A stretch of 64,000 nucleotides of DNA from Panax quinquefolius (lineage: Eukaryota; Streptophyta; Magnoliopsida; Apiales; Araliaceae): contig CM035153.1 in assembly GCA_020205615.1 (NCBI GenBank), positions 98,542,735 to 98,606,734 of the forward strand. Reading direction: 5' to 3'. Below the pieces are notes generated by a model, which made no database searches, was not told the DNA's origin, and worked only from the letters and a program-made list of their open reading frames with translations. How positions within the stretch are numbered: the stretch's first letter is position 1; every line of letters begins with the position of its first letter. Shown here piece by piece: positions 31,707 through 41,803 of this stretch. A program made the translations under genes and the position numbers.

Positions 31707-34700
31707 TGTAACGACCGAGAAAATCGGATAAATTATAAAATAATTTTATTTAATTAAATAATGAATAAAATTATATTATGTGTTAGTAAGATGAAGGTTG
31801 TTCTATAACCTTAATGTATCAGAATATCGTAGTATTCTGGCTACGTGAAGGAATTAAAGTGTTTGAATTTTCAAGATGAAAATAAAAGTTTTTCGAGAAA
31901 TTTTCTGAAAAACACTATTCATCAATTTCTGCTCCGGAATTATTTTTGAACTTCCGAGAAATATGTAGCGATAGAATAATAAGGAATGATGGAATATGTA
32001 ATAATATTTCAGTTATGACAAATGCAGTTTTTCGCCTGCGTACTAAGTTTAAGAATGTTAAGGAAAGTAAAGATTGATAATGATAATCGTATAATAGCAA
32101 GTATTATACGAAGCAATGAATACGAGTATGATACGATGTATTATACTAGTATATATGAAAGGTAGTATAACTTGTATGATTATACGAACTAGTATACGTA
32201 AAGAGTACGAGGATTATACGTTAAACGCTTTAATCCTATTGCAAGGGAGTTTTAGTATTTGTGTAGAAATTGTGCAAGCCCAATTGGTATTATGTTAAAG
32301 CCCAATGATGTGAAAGGTAAGCCCAACTTTAGGCCCAAGGTAATTAAACCTGAAGCCCAAACCAAGAACCGGATTCGTGGATCGAACCGATGGGTAAACG
32401 AGTAAGAAAACCCATGGGGCAACCCATGTGGGCCTCATAGGTGAGTCATGGTTGACCAAGTGTGGTGACCAAACAATGGATATGTTGTGTGATGACCAAG
32501 GAAGGAATAGTAAGGAGGTGGGATGGCCTTTTGACTAAAAGCCCTCACTTTGCAATTCCTATAAATAGAAGCTTTGGATTTTCATTTGTTGCTTGTTCAA
32601 AATTCACCAACACCTTATCATATATTGAGAGAGAAAAGTAAGAGCTAAAACTTCTCATATCAAGAAGAAAAAAAAGGAACCAAGCTTGATTATCAAGGGT
32701 AAGAACCTCTAGATTATTATTCTTCCATCTCTTCATTTGTAGTGATAGAGAAGTGTTGATTAGTGGAGCATGTATCATAGGAAGTGATAAGGATGGCTAA
32801 TTAGAGAACTTAAACTTTAATAAACCATGTTGTAAGATAAACATAATCATGGAAGTGATGAACTAATGAAAGAACATATATTAAACTATCATTTCGTGGT
32901 TAAAATATGTTTGGTTAGGATGTTAGAGATATGAAATGAATCCATTTTGAACGATGTAAAAATCTCAAGTAACGAAGTTATGGCAAAATTTACGAGATTA
33001 GACGATACTCGTCGAAATCGTTAAATTCTCAGAATGAAAGTCAAAAGTTAACCTTGAACTCGGAAACTTTTGTTTTCGATGGAGAATAGTCTCAATGTGC
33101 ATTCTAGAGTTGTAGACTCAAAAATGGTCAAATTCTGACTTAGAACAAAGAAACGAGCTTTGAACGTTCATGAACGTTTAACATTTTTGTAATAATGAAC
33201 TAATTGGTGAATTCCGAGTTAAAAGATTCGAAAATTAAATATTTTCTAATGAAATAATAGAGCATGTGAATTGTGAACTAATGACTTTTGAACGAGACAA
33301 TTCAGACTTAGGATGAACAAGTTATGAGCCCGGGAATTTCACAGAAGAAATTAATCTGTGAAATTTTTCTCTGAGAGGGCTATTCGTGCAAGCACATGGA
33401 AGACAAGTAGGGTGAAGTCGACGTCATGGCCAGGCGGACCCTCGAACATCTTTGAAGAGTGGCACATGCAGCCATGAGACCATAGCAAGGGGATTGGCGC
33501 CTCAGCGTCGAGATCGAGCATCACCTACTGACGAGTCGCGCCGCAGCGCGATATCTATATAGAAAGTTGGCGTCGCAGCGCTAGCACTAGAAAAGGGACA
33601 GTAACAAATGGAAATGTATGTAATGCATGTAAGGGTTGATTAAAGGTGAGTTATAACCTTAACTTAACTTGAAATAACATCCTTAAGGATGATTATAACC
33701 TTAAGATTACAACTAAATGTTGGCGAACGATTACGTAAACGTAAATACAATGTAATACGATAAATCGTAACGAATGTTAAACAATCTAAGGCATGATTAG
33801 ATTGAGAAGAAGGGTAAGATATATTAGTAACCATACTTGATTATATACGACCTAATGTGGTATGTTATGTGATCATGTATTGTAGAAACCTTAAAGACTC
33901 ACAAGGAAAGTGTGTTAAGTATAGAAGACGATGAAGGCAAGTATTCTGACCCTTGTCTATATTCTTTTGGACAAGCATTGTAATTCATGTACCTTATGCA
34001 TGAATTGATGTACAATGGAGTCGAAGCCCATTCCTTCGGCTAGACTTAAGATGTTCTATGGATTTCTTTATAAATATATCAAAGCATTGTACATGTTGCT
34101 ATCTTTTGCCAAACTATTTTTGGTATTGATTTCAAAGAAAGACTGAGTATGATAAACAAATGTTTTGTCATCAAACGAAAGGCACGTGAGGTTGTCAAAC
34201 CTTAAACGTACATACGTTTAAAGAAAGTAGTGTTGTACAACATAGAGTACTATAGGCTGATCACCTACACGTGTTCGTAAGATATATCGGACTTAAGGAC
34301 TTGGTGCCGGGTTTTCCTTTTCAAAGAAAGAATGAAATGCTCAATGTCTTTGACCGAAATTTATGTTTAACTTATGTTGTTCATTGTTAAACGTTTTAAG
34401 GAAAAGAGAAGTGTTATTTTGCATTATCAATAGTACTTCATAACTATTGCTTCAATTATTGAAGATATACGATTTATATGATTCAAGCCTCTTGTTTAAA
34501 TGAAATAGTCATACTTGTTGAGCTAGTTATGCTCACTCTTGCTTGAACCATATGAATGCAGTTAAGATCGAACGGACTGAAGGATCCAGTAAAGATAAAG
34601 GGAAGGCTAAGGCAAACCAATAGGTTGCCTTTGTAATAGTATAGGATGAATGTTGTTATTATTTATTATGATAACGAATCCATGTGATGGTTATAAAGAA

Positions 34701-34843
34701 CCTGGGAATGGGAATATTATTTTGGAATATATAGAAGACATTTTCACTCTTTTGAGGTATTTCAATTGAATGAATGTGTGAACTGTAGCACCGTGTAACA
34801 CCATCTGTCGAGTTGGAAGATACCCGGATATGGGGGCATCACA
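31707..34843 (+). repeat. RT-7: solo LTR (3137 bp) in RT-6 pol
   Basis: Begins TGTAACGACCGAGAAAATCGG and ends TATGGGGGCATCACA. It is flanked by ATCAG on both sides (31702-31706 and 34844-34848). The interrupted RT frame joins perfectly across it (QHLRLI then LQKLREN). No internal domain is present, so it is a solo LTR left by LTR-LTR recombination. It has a TATA box (32560), a donor-like AAGG|GTAAGA (32699) and the acceptor-like block ending AG at 34561. It also has three GGCGYCNCAGCG motifs at 33496, 33537 and 33569. Confidence 0.92.
32560..32568 (+). promoter_or_regulatory. TATA box of RT-7
   Basis: TATAAATAG in TTCCTATAAATAGAAGC, 139 bp before the donor-like GT. Confidence 0.72.
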
Positions 34844-34848
34844 ATCAG

Positions 34849-35595
34849 CCTCAAGTGTTGGTTATAATCTTCACAGATTTTGGAATATATGAGGATGTCA
34901 TCAATAAAGATAACCACAAAATGATCCAAATATTCGTTGAATACTTGATTCATCATATCCATGAAGGCAGCAAGAGCATTAGTCAATCCAAAAGACATGA
35001 CTAGGAATTCATAATGCCCATACCGAGTTCTGAAAGCAGTCTTTAGAATGTTATCAGTTTTAATCTTTAACTGATGATATCCGAAATGAAGATCGATCTT
35101 TGAAAACAATTTAGCACCTTGCAACTGGTCAAATAGGTCATCAATGCGAGGTAATCGGTACCTATTTTTTATGGTGACATGATTCAACTCCCGATAATCA
35201 ATGCAAAGTCGCATCAATTCCAAGGAAAATAGGTACCATCAAAAATGAAACCTATGTCTAACAATTCCTACAGTTAGGTTTTTAACTCCTGAGTTCAATA
35301 TGAGCCATTCGATATGGGGTTTTGAAAATGGATTTTGTACCAGATTCAAGGTCAATAAAAAATTCAATTTCACGCTCTGGGGGTAGGCCAGGAAGTTCTT
35401 CGGGAAATACGTCAGGAAATTTATTAACAACAAAAATATCATTCAAATCTGGCGTATTTTTGTTTAAATCGGTGACATGGGCTAAGAAAGCTTGACATCC
35501 GTTTTTCAATAAACGAATGACTTTATGGCTTGATATGACAGTGATTGACTTTAGTGATTTGGTTGCTTGAATTTGCATAATAGGTTGGTTAGGAA
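34849..35595 (-). pseudogene. RT-6 reverse transcriptase, N-terminal part
   Basis: The minus strand from 35590 reads QIQATKSLKSI, then a segment with NKFPDVFPEELPGLPPEREIEFFIDL and KTPYRMA, the standard approach to Ty3 RT. A stop and a small deletion remove the part around SPWGAPVLF. From 35223 it continues with [40 protein letters not shown] (first catalytic Asp), [20 protein letters not shown] and [10 protein letters not shown]. The FIDD motif at 34897-34908 carries the other two Asp. The frame then meets RT-7. On the other side it is cut by RT-8 after FHIP-; the AGGAA at 35591-35595 is its duplication. Confidence 0.9.
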
Positions 35596-35998
35596 TGTGA
35601 CAACCCGATATTTTCTATATAAATAAATCATAAATTTTGCGTATAATTTTTTTTTTATTAAAATAAATATGGGTGATATGTGCCAAGATAATATGTATAT
35701 ATTTATGGGTGTGATAAATAAAAATTTATTTATTACATTAATTATTACAGATACTTTTATTTTAGAATTATTGATTATTATCAATTATATGCTTATAATA
35801 ATTAATTCCATATTGGAAATGTTTTATCAATTCTTTTCATGAAAATATAATCTTATATTATTTAAATAATATATGATATGATTTTAGAATAATTATAATA
35901 ATTATTTTATTATATAAATTTTGTTTAGGTTATTAAGCTAATTATTTTAACTTAATTAATAAGGTTAATTACGACAGATAAATCAGATATGGAATCCA

Positions 35999-36700
35999 AA
36001 CCCTAATTCTGGGTTTTGATCAATGAATGAGAATAATATTATAATATTAAATATATTTTTATTTTTCAGTGCTATAAATATGTACTGTATGTACGTACTA
36101 TTGATGGTTGGTCAATTATGGTGTATATTGACCAAACCCTAGCATTAATTTGTTTAACCCTATTTTTCAATTTAAATGGGAAATTTAAGACTTTTATATA
36201 AATGTGTTATATGATTTATGTTATGTGTTACTTAATGATATGTTAATTAGGAAACCCTAATTGTAAATTTAAAACCCTAGTTTATATTTGAATTTCTAAT
36301 AATTAGAAACACTAATTTGAAACCTAAACTAGAGTTTGTGATCAGTCAAAAATTGTGTTACTGTGATTAATAACATGTATGGTAGATTTTAATTGCTAAT
36401 TAAGGTAAATCTAATTAGTAATTTAAAACCCTAATACCAAGAACCCTAATTTAATTATTAGAAACCCTAATTGTGTATTAGTAACCCTAATTATCATAAT
36501 CCTAATTGCTATATTAGCAAAGTTAATTATGATTAGTGGTACTAAACCCTAATGTTCCTGTATAATAAAATTATTAACCTAATCTAATTAACAAACCTTA
36601 ATTTTTAAATTTTAGAAACTAAAATTATTTTAGTTTTTGTACAAACCCTAGTTGTTATTTTCTACAAATGCTACATGCTAAACCTTAGGGTTAAACCCTA
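35999..36700. repeat. Interspersed telo-box-like AACCCTA motifs in the RT-8 5' LTR
   Basis: At least twelve AACCCTA words, most as AAACCCTAA or AACCCTAAT, are spread over about 700 bp, plus a TTAGGGTT. They are not in tandem, so this is not interstitial telomere. The same cluster is in the 3' LTR at about 56415-57135. Confidence 0.88.
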
Positions 36701-36892
36701 AGGGTTTGACAAGTTACAATAATGCCATTAAAATGATTTGCCAAAAGACCATTTTGCCACTAGTTGCATTATTATGGCTAACTAATAGGTTTTAACATTT
36801 AGGTGAGTTGGTGACTAATTCTAACAACTCCACATGCTCTATAACACCAGCATTCAACCTCTAGCTCAACCAATTCATTCATCTTATACTTC

Positions 36893-36901
36893 TATTTATA
36901 G
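36893..36901 (+). promoter_or_regulatory. Candidate TATA box of the RT-8 5' LTR
   Basis: TATTTATAG, 177 bp before the donor-like GT, the same spacing as in related LTRs. A TATAAATA at 36073 is an alternative but lies too far upstream of the donor. Confidence 0.5.
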
Positions 36902-38119
36902 ATTGAAAGAGAGAAAAAGTCATTTTGCTAGCTTAATTTGAACAAAGCACTCAAACCTTTTCTCTCAATCCAAACCCACGACAATTTCAAGGCATTTCAG
37001 TCACATATTGAAGCCCCACGAAACACTTAACAAATCAGAAACCCTAAATCAAGAAATTGTCCAAGAAAGGTATAAAACCCCTAGCTTGAATCCTCTCAAA
37101 AATCTGTTGTTAGATGTTAGATTTAAGTGTTAGAATATGTTTTTCTAGTTTGTTATGATGATCCAGGTTTGGTTTTAGGTAGATCCATATCATCTAAATC
37201 TTTAAATTTATGTTTTTGAAAAATCGAAAAATTTTTATTGTTGTTCGATAAGCAAATGTCGGGCCTCTTTAATCTTTCTCTATTATATGTTTTAGTCGTT
37301 TAAAGCTTTGATCTTGTAGCAGATTATGTTCTCTCAGAATCTGGAACTTTTAGCTAGCTCGGATCGTGCTCAAAATGAAAGTTATGGGTGGTCAAACCTC
37401 ATTGACCGACCATGACTTTCAATTTCTGGAAAAACCCAGATTATGCCCAAAAGGCTCTGACAAGATCTTCGTGGGCTTAGGTCTGATTGTGTTTTGATGT
37501 TATGTAATGATCTTTGTATCTAGATTATAGTCTATTGTTTGGATTACAATATTATAGCACTATATCACTAAAATATTGAACAGTAGATCTCGTTAGGCGG
37601 TCGAACTAGTAGGGACGTTTCATGAAATGCATTTTCCGGTAACCCGAAAACGCGTGATCATGACGTCCCGACAAGGTTTAATGGGTCCCGATCTGTCGAT
37701 TGTGTTGTGATTTTGTTGATGTTTTGGGATAGATATACTCTCTTACATGCTATCTACACACTCGCATCCATTACATCACTTAAATGTTACACGTTTACAA
37801 GTTGTGGAAGCCCAGTAGAGGCGGTCGAATCGTTCTTCATTTCGGGCAAACCTGAAATGAAGAATGACTTCAACTGACCACTTTGAAGGCTTATATCTTT
37901 TGATTGTGATGTTGTTTGCTAATGTTTCTTGTTAGGTCTTGTAGTGTTACATTTATACTACAATATTTGACCAAAAACATACACTCAAACATCATGTTTC
38001 AATCAGAAATCATGGTCAAACATGTTCACTCGGTTTCTGTCGATGAAGATCTGGGTTGCATGAAGAACACGAAAAACACCTATAGCGGCAGTTACATAAG
38101 CTATAGGTGATCTTCTTGA

Positions 38120-39100
38120 CGCTTTTGCATAAAAATTAATTATTTTTATTAAATAAATAGAAAAAATTAGTTTTTAATTATTAAAAATACAAATTAAATT
38201 AGTAAAAATTATTTAAAAGTCCAAAAATTATATTTTAATTATTTTGAGTATATTTCATAAATATTTCATATTTTTGGAATATTAAAAGTATTTAATTTAT
38301 TTAATTATATTATTAAATAAATTATTTAAAAATAATTTTAATACATGAAAATCATTAAAATGATATTATGATAAAAGAAAATATTTGAAGTTATTTTAAT
38401 GACTTTTAATATTTTGTGATAAATTTCATTAATAAATTAATATTAATGATAATTAAGTTATTTAATAAATGAATTAAATAAATAATTTAAAAATAATTTT
38501 ATTAAAAATCATTTTAAATAATAATAAGGTATTTAAAAATATTTGAAGTTATAAAATATAACTTTTAATATTTAAAGGTAAAATTCATTAATTAATTATT
38601 ATTAATGATATTAAAATCATTTAATAATTATATTAAAAAATTAGTTTAAAAATGATTTTAATATTATAAAAATCATTTTAAATGAAAAGAAAGTGTTTAA
38701 AGATATTTTAAGTTATAAAATATAACTTTTAATATTTAAAGAATAATTTTATTAATAATGTAATATTAATGTTGTTAATTTAATAATAATGATATTAAAT
38801 TTATTTAATAATTATATTAAATAAATGGTTTAAAAATGGTTTTATTGATTTAAAAATCTTTTAAAAGGATATAAATGAATTAAAATTATTTTAAGTTATA
38901 CTTAATGACTTTTAATATTTTAAGGAATAGTACATTAATATTTTAATATTAATGGTAATTATTTAAAAATAATTTTAATGGTTTTAAAAATCATTTAAAG
39001 GTAAAATAAATACTTTAAAAATATTTTAAGTTATTTTAAATAACTTAATTTTTTTTTTGCAATGGTTTCATTAATAATTTAATATTAATTGAATATTAAT
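38120..39100. repeat. AT-rich degenerate tandem array with dyad cores
   Basis: Almost pure A/T. Units of about 135-185 bp start at 38388, 38546, 38710, 38893 and 39028. Each carries a dyad around AAGTTAT...ATAACTT; two are perfect (AAGTTATAAAATATAACTT at 38546 and 38710). CATTAATAATTTAATATTAATG-like blocks recur between them. Same array in the 3' LTR (58772, 58930, 59095, 59279, 59412). Confidence 0.82.
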
Positions 39101-40483
39101 GATAATAGAATTGTTTAATATTTAAATCATTTAATTATGATTCTAGTGTTTGAAAATTCATAATAAATTATGATGAATGTTTAAAAATTATATTAAGTCA
39201 TTTAAAAATAATATGACTGATATTTACGGATGTTGAACTTCGGGATAGAGTCATAGACTCGATAATTACTCGATAAAGCTGTCGGTAGACCGACATGTTT
39301 CAGAAATTGATCTGGACTTAGATAGATTGATTTGATAAATGTTTATTTGTGATTCATGGTTTGTCGAACTTACGTATGATGTGATTAGGTTATGTGCTGA
39401 TTGCAAATAGTAGTACAATATGATATGATATGTTATTCTAATCAAACAAATGATCTATTTAATGATAGGGCTTGATATAAAAGATAAATCTAAGTTGTGT
39501 AAGCAATAGACAAGGCAAGTATCTAACCCTTTGCATTTACTTTATGCAACGGACATGCGTAAGATAATATCTGAACTATTCTTTTCAATTGTTCAAATAT
39601 TTCAACCTTTGTATATACTTATACAATGATTCTGTACAAGTAAGTTATTAAATTATAATTGTTGTACAAGTTCCTTTATTCTGTTATTATTGATCAAGAT
39701 ATATATTTTGTTCGTTAATTTCTAAAACATGGTTATACAAGTGTCCTCACTTGGATAATCATTATATTTTATCACATGTTGATACATACTTATCGGAGTC
39801 CAGTATGTATATGTTGAATTAAAAGTTGTGAGACCCCGAATTTTATGAAATGAAAGTATTCAATTTCCTTATAATTATTCTATTTAGTAAATGGTTAAAT
39901 TGATTAAGGTTAAAGTTAAGGGTGATAATTTGGCAAATTAAGCAAGTTGTTATAAAATAACCGGTAGTAAAAGTACAGTAATACACGTGGTTGCATAGTA
40001 GCACACGGTATTGATTATTGATGCTTACGTGATAAGTCACTCAGTTATACTCAATTATTACTACAGTAATTGCTACATCATATCTCTCGTATTATTGATT
40101 TGATTTTTTTGTCACAGTATCATCTGCATAATATGTTATTTTATTAAATCAATAATTGAGACGACAAAGTTATTCATATTATTAAATTACAATATTTACA
40201 TTGTCTAGAAGTTGTGTCAAGGAGAGGTTAGATAATCTAATTGCGCGCCAATAGGGAGAAATCCTTATCGGAAAGCCCCCTCTTTCCTGGGAACAACCTG
40301 GTTGCTAAATATTGTGAGTTATAATATTAATGATGAATAAGTTCGTGTTAATTAAAGATGAATTTGATAGTTTCATTATGTTGGGATTATTTGTGTTAGT
40401 AGAAATCGACATCTATTCCGATGATAATTGATGTCTGGAGGTTATAGTGTTCAATCGGGTATTCAGGGCACTTTTTGTGTCGG

Positions 40484-40624
40484 AGTACTATTCATGAGTT
40501 ACTATTCACGAGTTACTATTCATGAGTTACTATTCATGAGTTACTATTCACGAGTTACTATTCATGAGTTACTATTCACGAGTTACTATTCATGAGTTAC
40601 TATTCACTCGATTACTATTCATTC
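40484..40624 (+). repeat. 14-bp minisatellite in RT-9
   Basis: Nine or so head-to-tail copies of GTTACTATTCAYGA. It is upstream of the TATA box here, whereas in RT-3 and RT-10 the ACTATTCA repeats lie downstream. Confidence 0.9.
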
Positions 40625-40902
40625 TAGTATTGTGCATTCGGGTATTTGGGTACAATATTATTCCATGAGGAGATGTACTAATTTTTCAGACCGTTGGTTG
40701 AAGTTATATTAGTGAATCAATATGGACCGCTGGTGGAAATGTTATAATAGTGAATCAATATGGATCGCTGGTTTAAAGTTTTAATAGTAAATCAGTATGG
40801 ACCGTTGCTTTAAGTTTTAATAGTAAATTGATCTGGATCGTTCGTTTAAAAGTAAATCGATCTGGACCGTTCATGAATTAGTTACTATTCAATCCATTCT
40901 TC

Positions 40903-40911
40903 TATAAATAG
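40903..40911 (+). promoter_or_regulatory. TATA box of RT-9
   Basis: TATAAATAG in TTCTATAAATAGAAGC, 126 bp before the donor-like GT at 41029. Confidence 0.72.
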
Positions 40912-41095
40912 AAGCTCATTCCTTCATTATTTCTTATGAATTCACTAAAACTCTAGAGAGAGAAATTAAAGAGAGAAAGAAGAAGAGTATTCTGCTACTT
41001 CACTATTCTAGTATCCAGTTCTTCTAAGGTAAGGGATATTATTTGTTATACCTGTAAGGAGTGTTACTCTTTCTTATTCATGAAGAGAACTTCTG

Positions 41096-41760
41096 TTATT
41101 CCATTCTTTATTATTCTGTTGGAATAACCTGTAAAAGTGGCATACCCTATACATAACCTTTGTGTACGCCAGATACCCTATACTTGGTGAAATCCTTATG
41201 TTATTCCATTCTTATTTATTCTGTTGGAATAACCTGTATACGTGGCATACCCTATACTTGGTGAAATCCTTATGTTATTCCATTCTTTATTATTACATTG
41301 GAATAACTCAGATGCGCATGCTGATTTACCCTATACTGGTGAAATGACCAGATATGCGGTTTACCCAATACTTGGTGATCTTCTTCATTATTCCATTCTT
41401 TATTATTATGTTGAATAACTTTGTTTTGCTGATACCGCATACTTGGTGAAATTCTTTTATTATTTCGTTCTTTATTATTCTGTCGGAATATCCTGTCGGT
41501 GTGAATTTCACCTGACCTGGATCCATTATTTATTATTCCGCATTTATTATTCTATTGAGAATAACCTGTCGGTGCGATCTATCGCATGCATGGTGATTTC
41601 TTCTGTCATTCCATTCTTTATTATTCTGTCGGGATAACCTGTCTATGTGGAGTACCACATGCATGGTGAATGATCCCTTGTATCCATTCCTTATTAAATT
41701 GTGGAAATAATCTGTATACGTGGATTACTGCATGACGGATGAAAATCCATTTGCAGTTTC
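41096..41760 (+). repeat. Tandem array of 70-80-bp units with palindromic cores, RT-9
   Basis: Eight diverged units share TTATTCCATTCTTTATTATT, then GGAATAACCTGT, then a variable short palindrome and TGGTGAA. Palindromes include GTGAATTTCAC (41501), TGCGAT-CT-ATCGCA (41573) and ATGTGG-AGTA-CCACAT (41645). Confidence 0.85.
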
Positions 41761-41803
41761 ATATATTCTCTTATACTCAGTTGATTAAAGCTTTAACTTC
41801 TAT

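Larger units (their letters stand above)
35596..39826 (+). repeat. RT-8 5' LTR, first part
   Basis: Homologous to 56008-60210. It contains in order an AT-rich start, a cluster of AACCCTA motifs (35999-36700), a TATA-like TATTTATAG (36893), a donor-like AAAG|GTATAA (37070) and an AT-rich dyad array (38388-39046). It is interrupted after AAAGT (39822-39826) by RT-9. The expected target is AAAGC; the left copy has C to T. Confidence 0.92.
39827..41803 (+). repeat. RT-9: solo LTR in RT-8, first part
   Basis: Begins TGTGAGACCCCGAATTTTATG, as in RT-3. With the second part (51766-52744) it makes about 2956 bp. The flanks AAAGT and AAAGC (52745-52749) are the target duplication with one change. It holds ACTATTCA repeats, a TATA box (40903), a donor-like CTAAG|GTAAGG (41029) and a 70-80-bp tandem array. 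There is no internal domain apart from the RT-10 insertion. Confidence 0.9.

Noticed and set aside
35999..36700. Interstitial telomere
   Set aside because: AACCCTA words are scattered with AT-rich spacers and are present identically in both LTRs; no tandem (CCCTAAA)n run.
40484..41760. Regular short repeats resembling a CRISPR array
   Set aside because: Units are head-to-tail without unique spacers, in a plant LTR flanked by a TATA box and target duplication.
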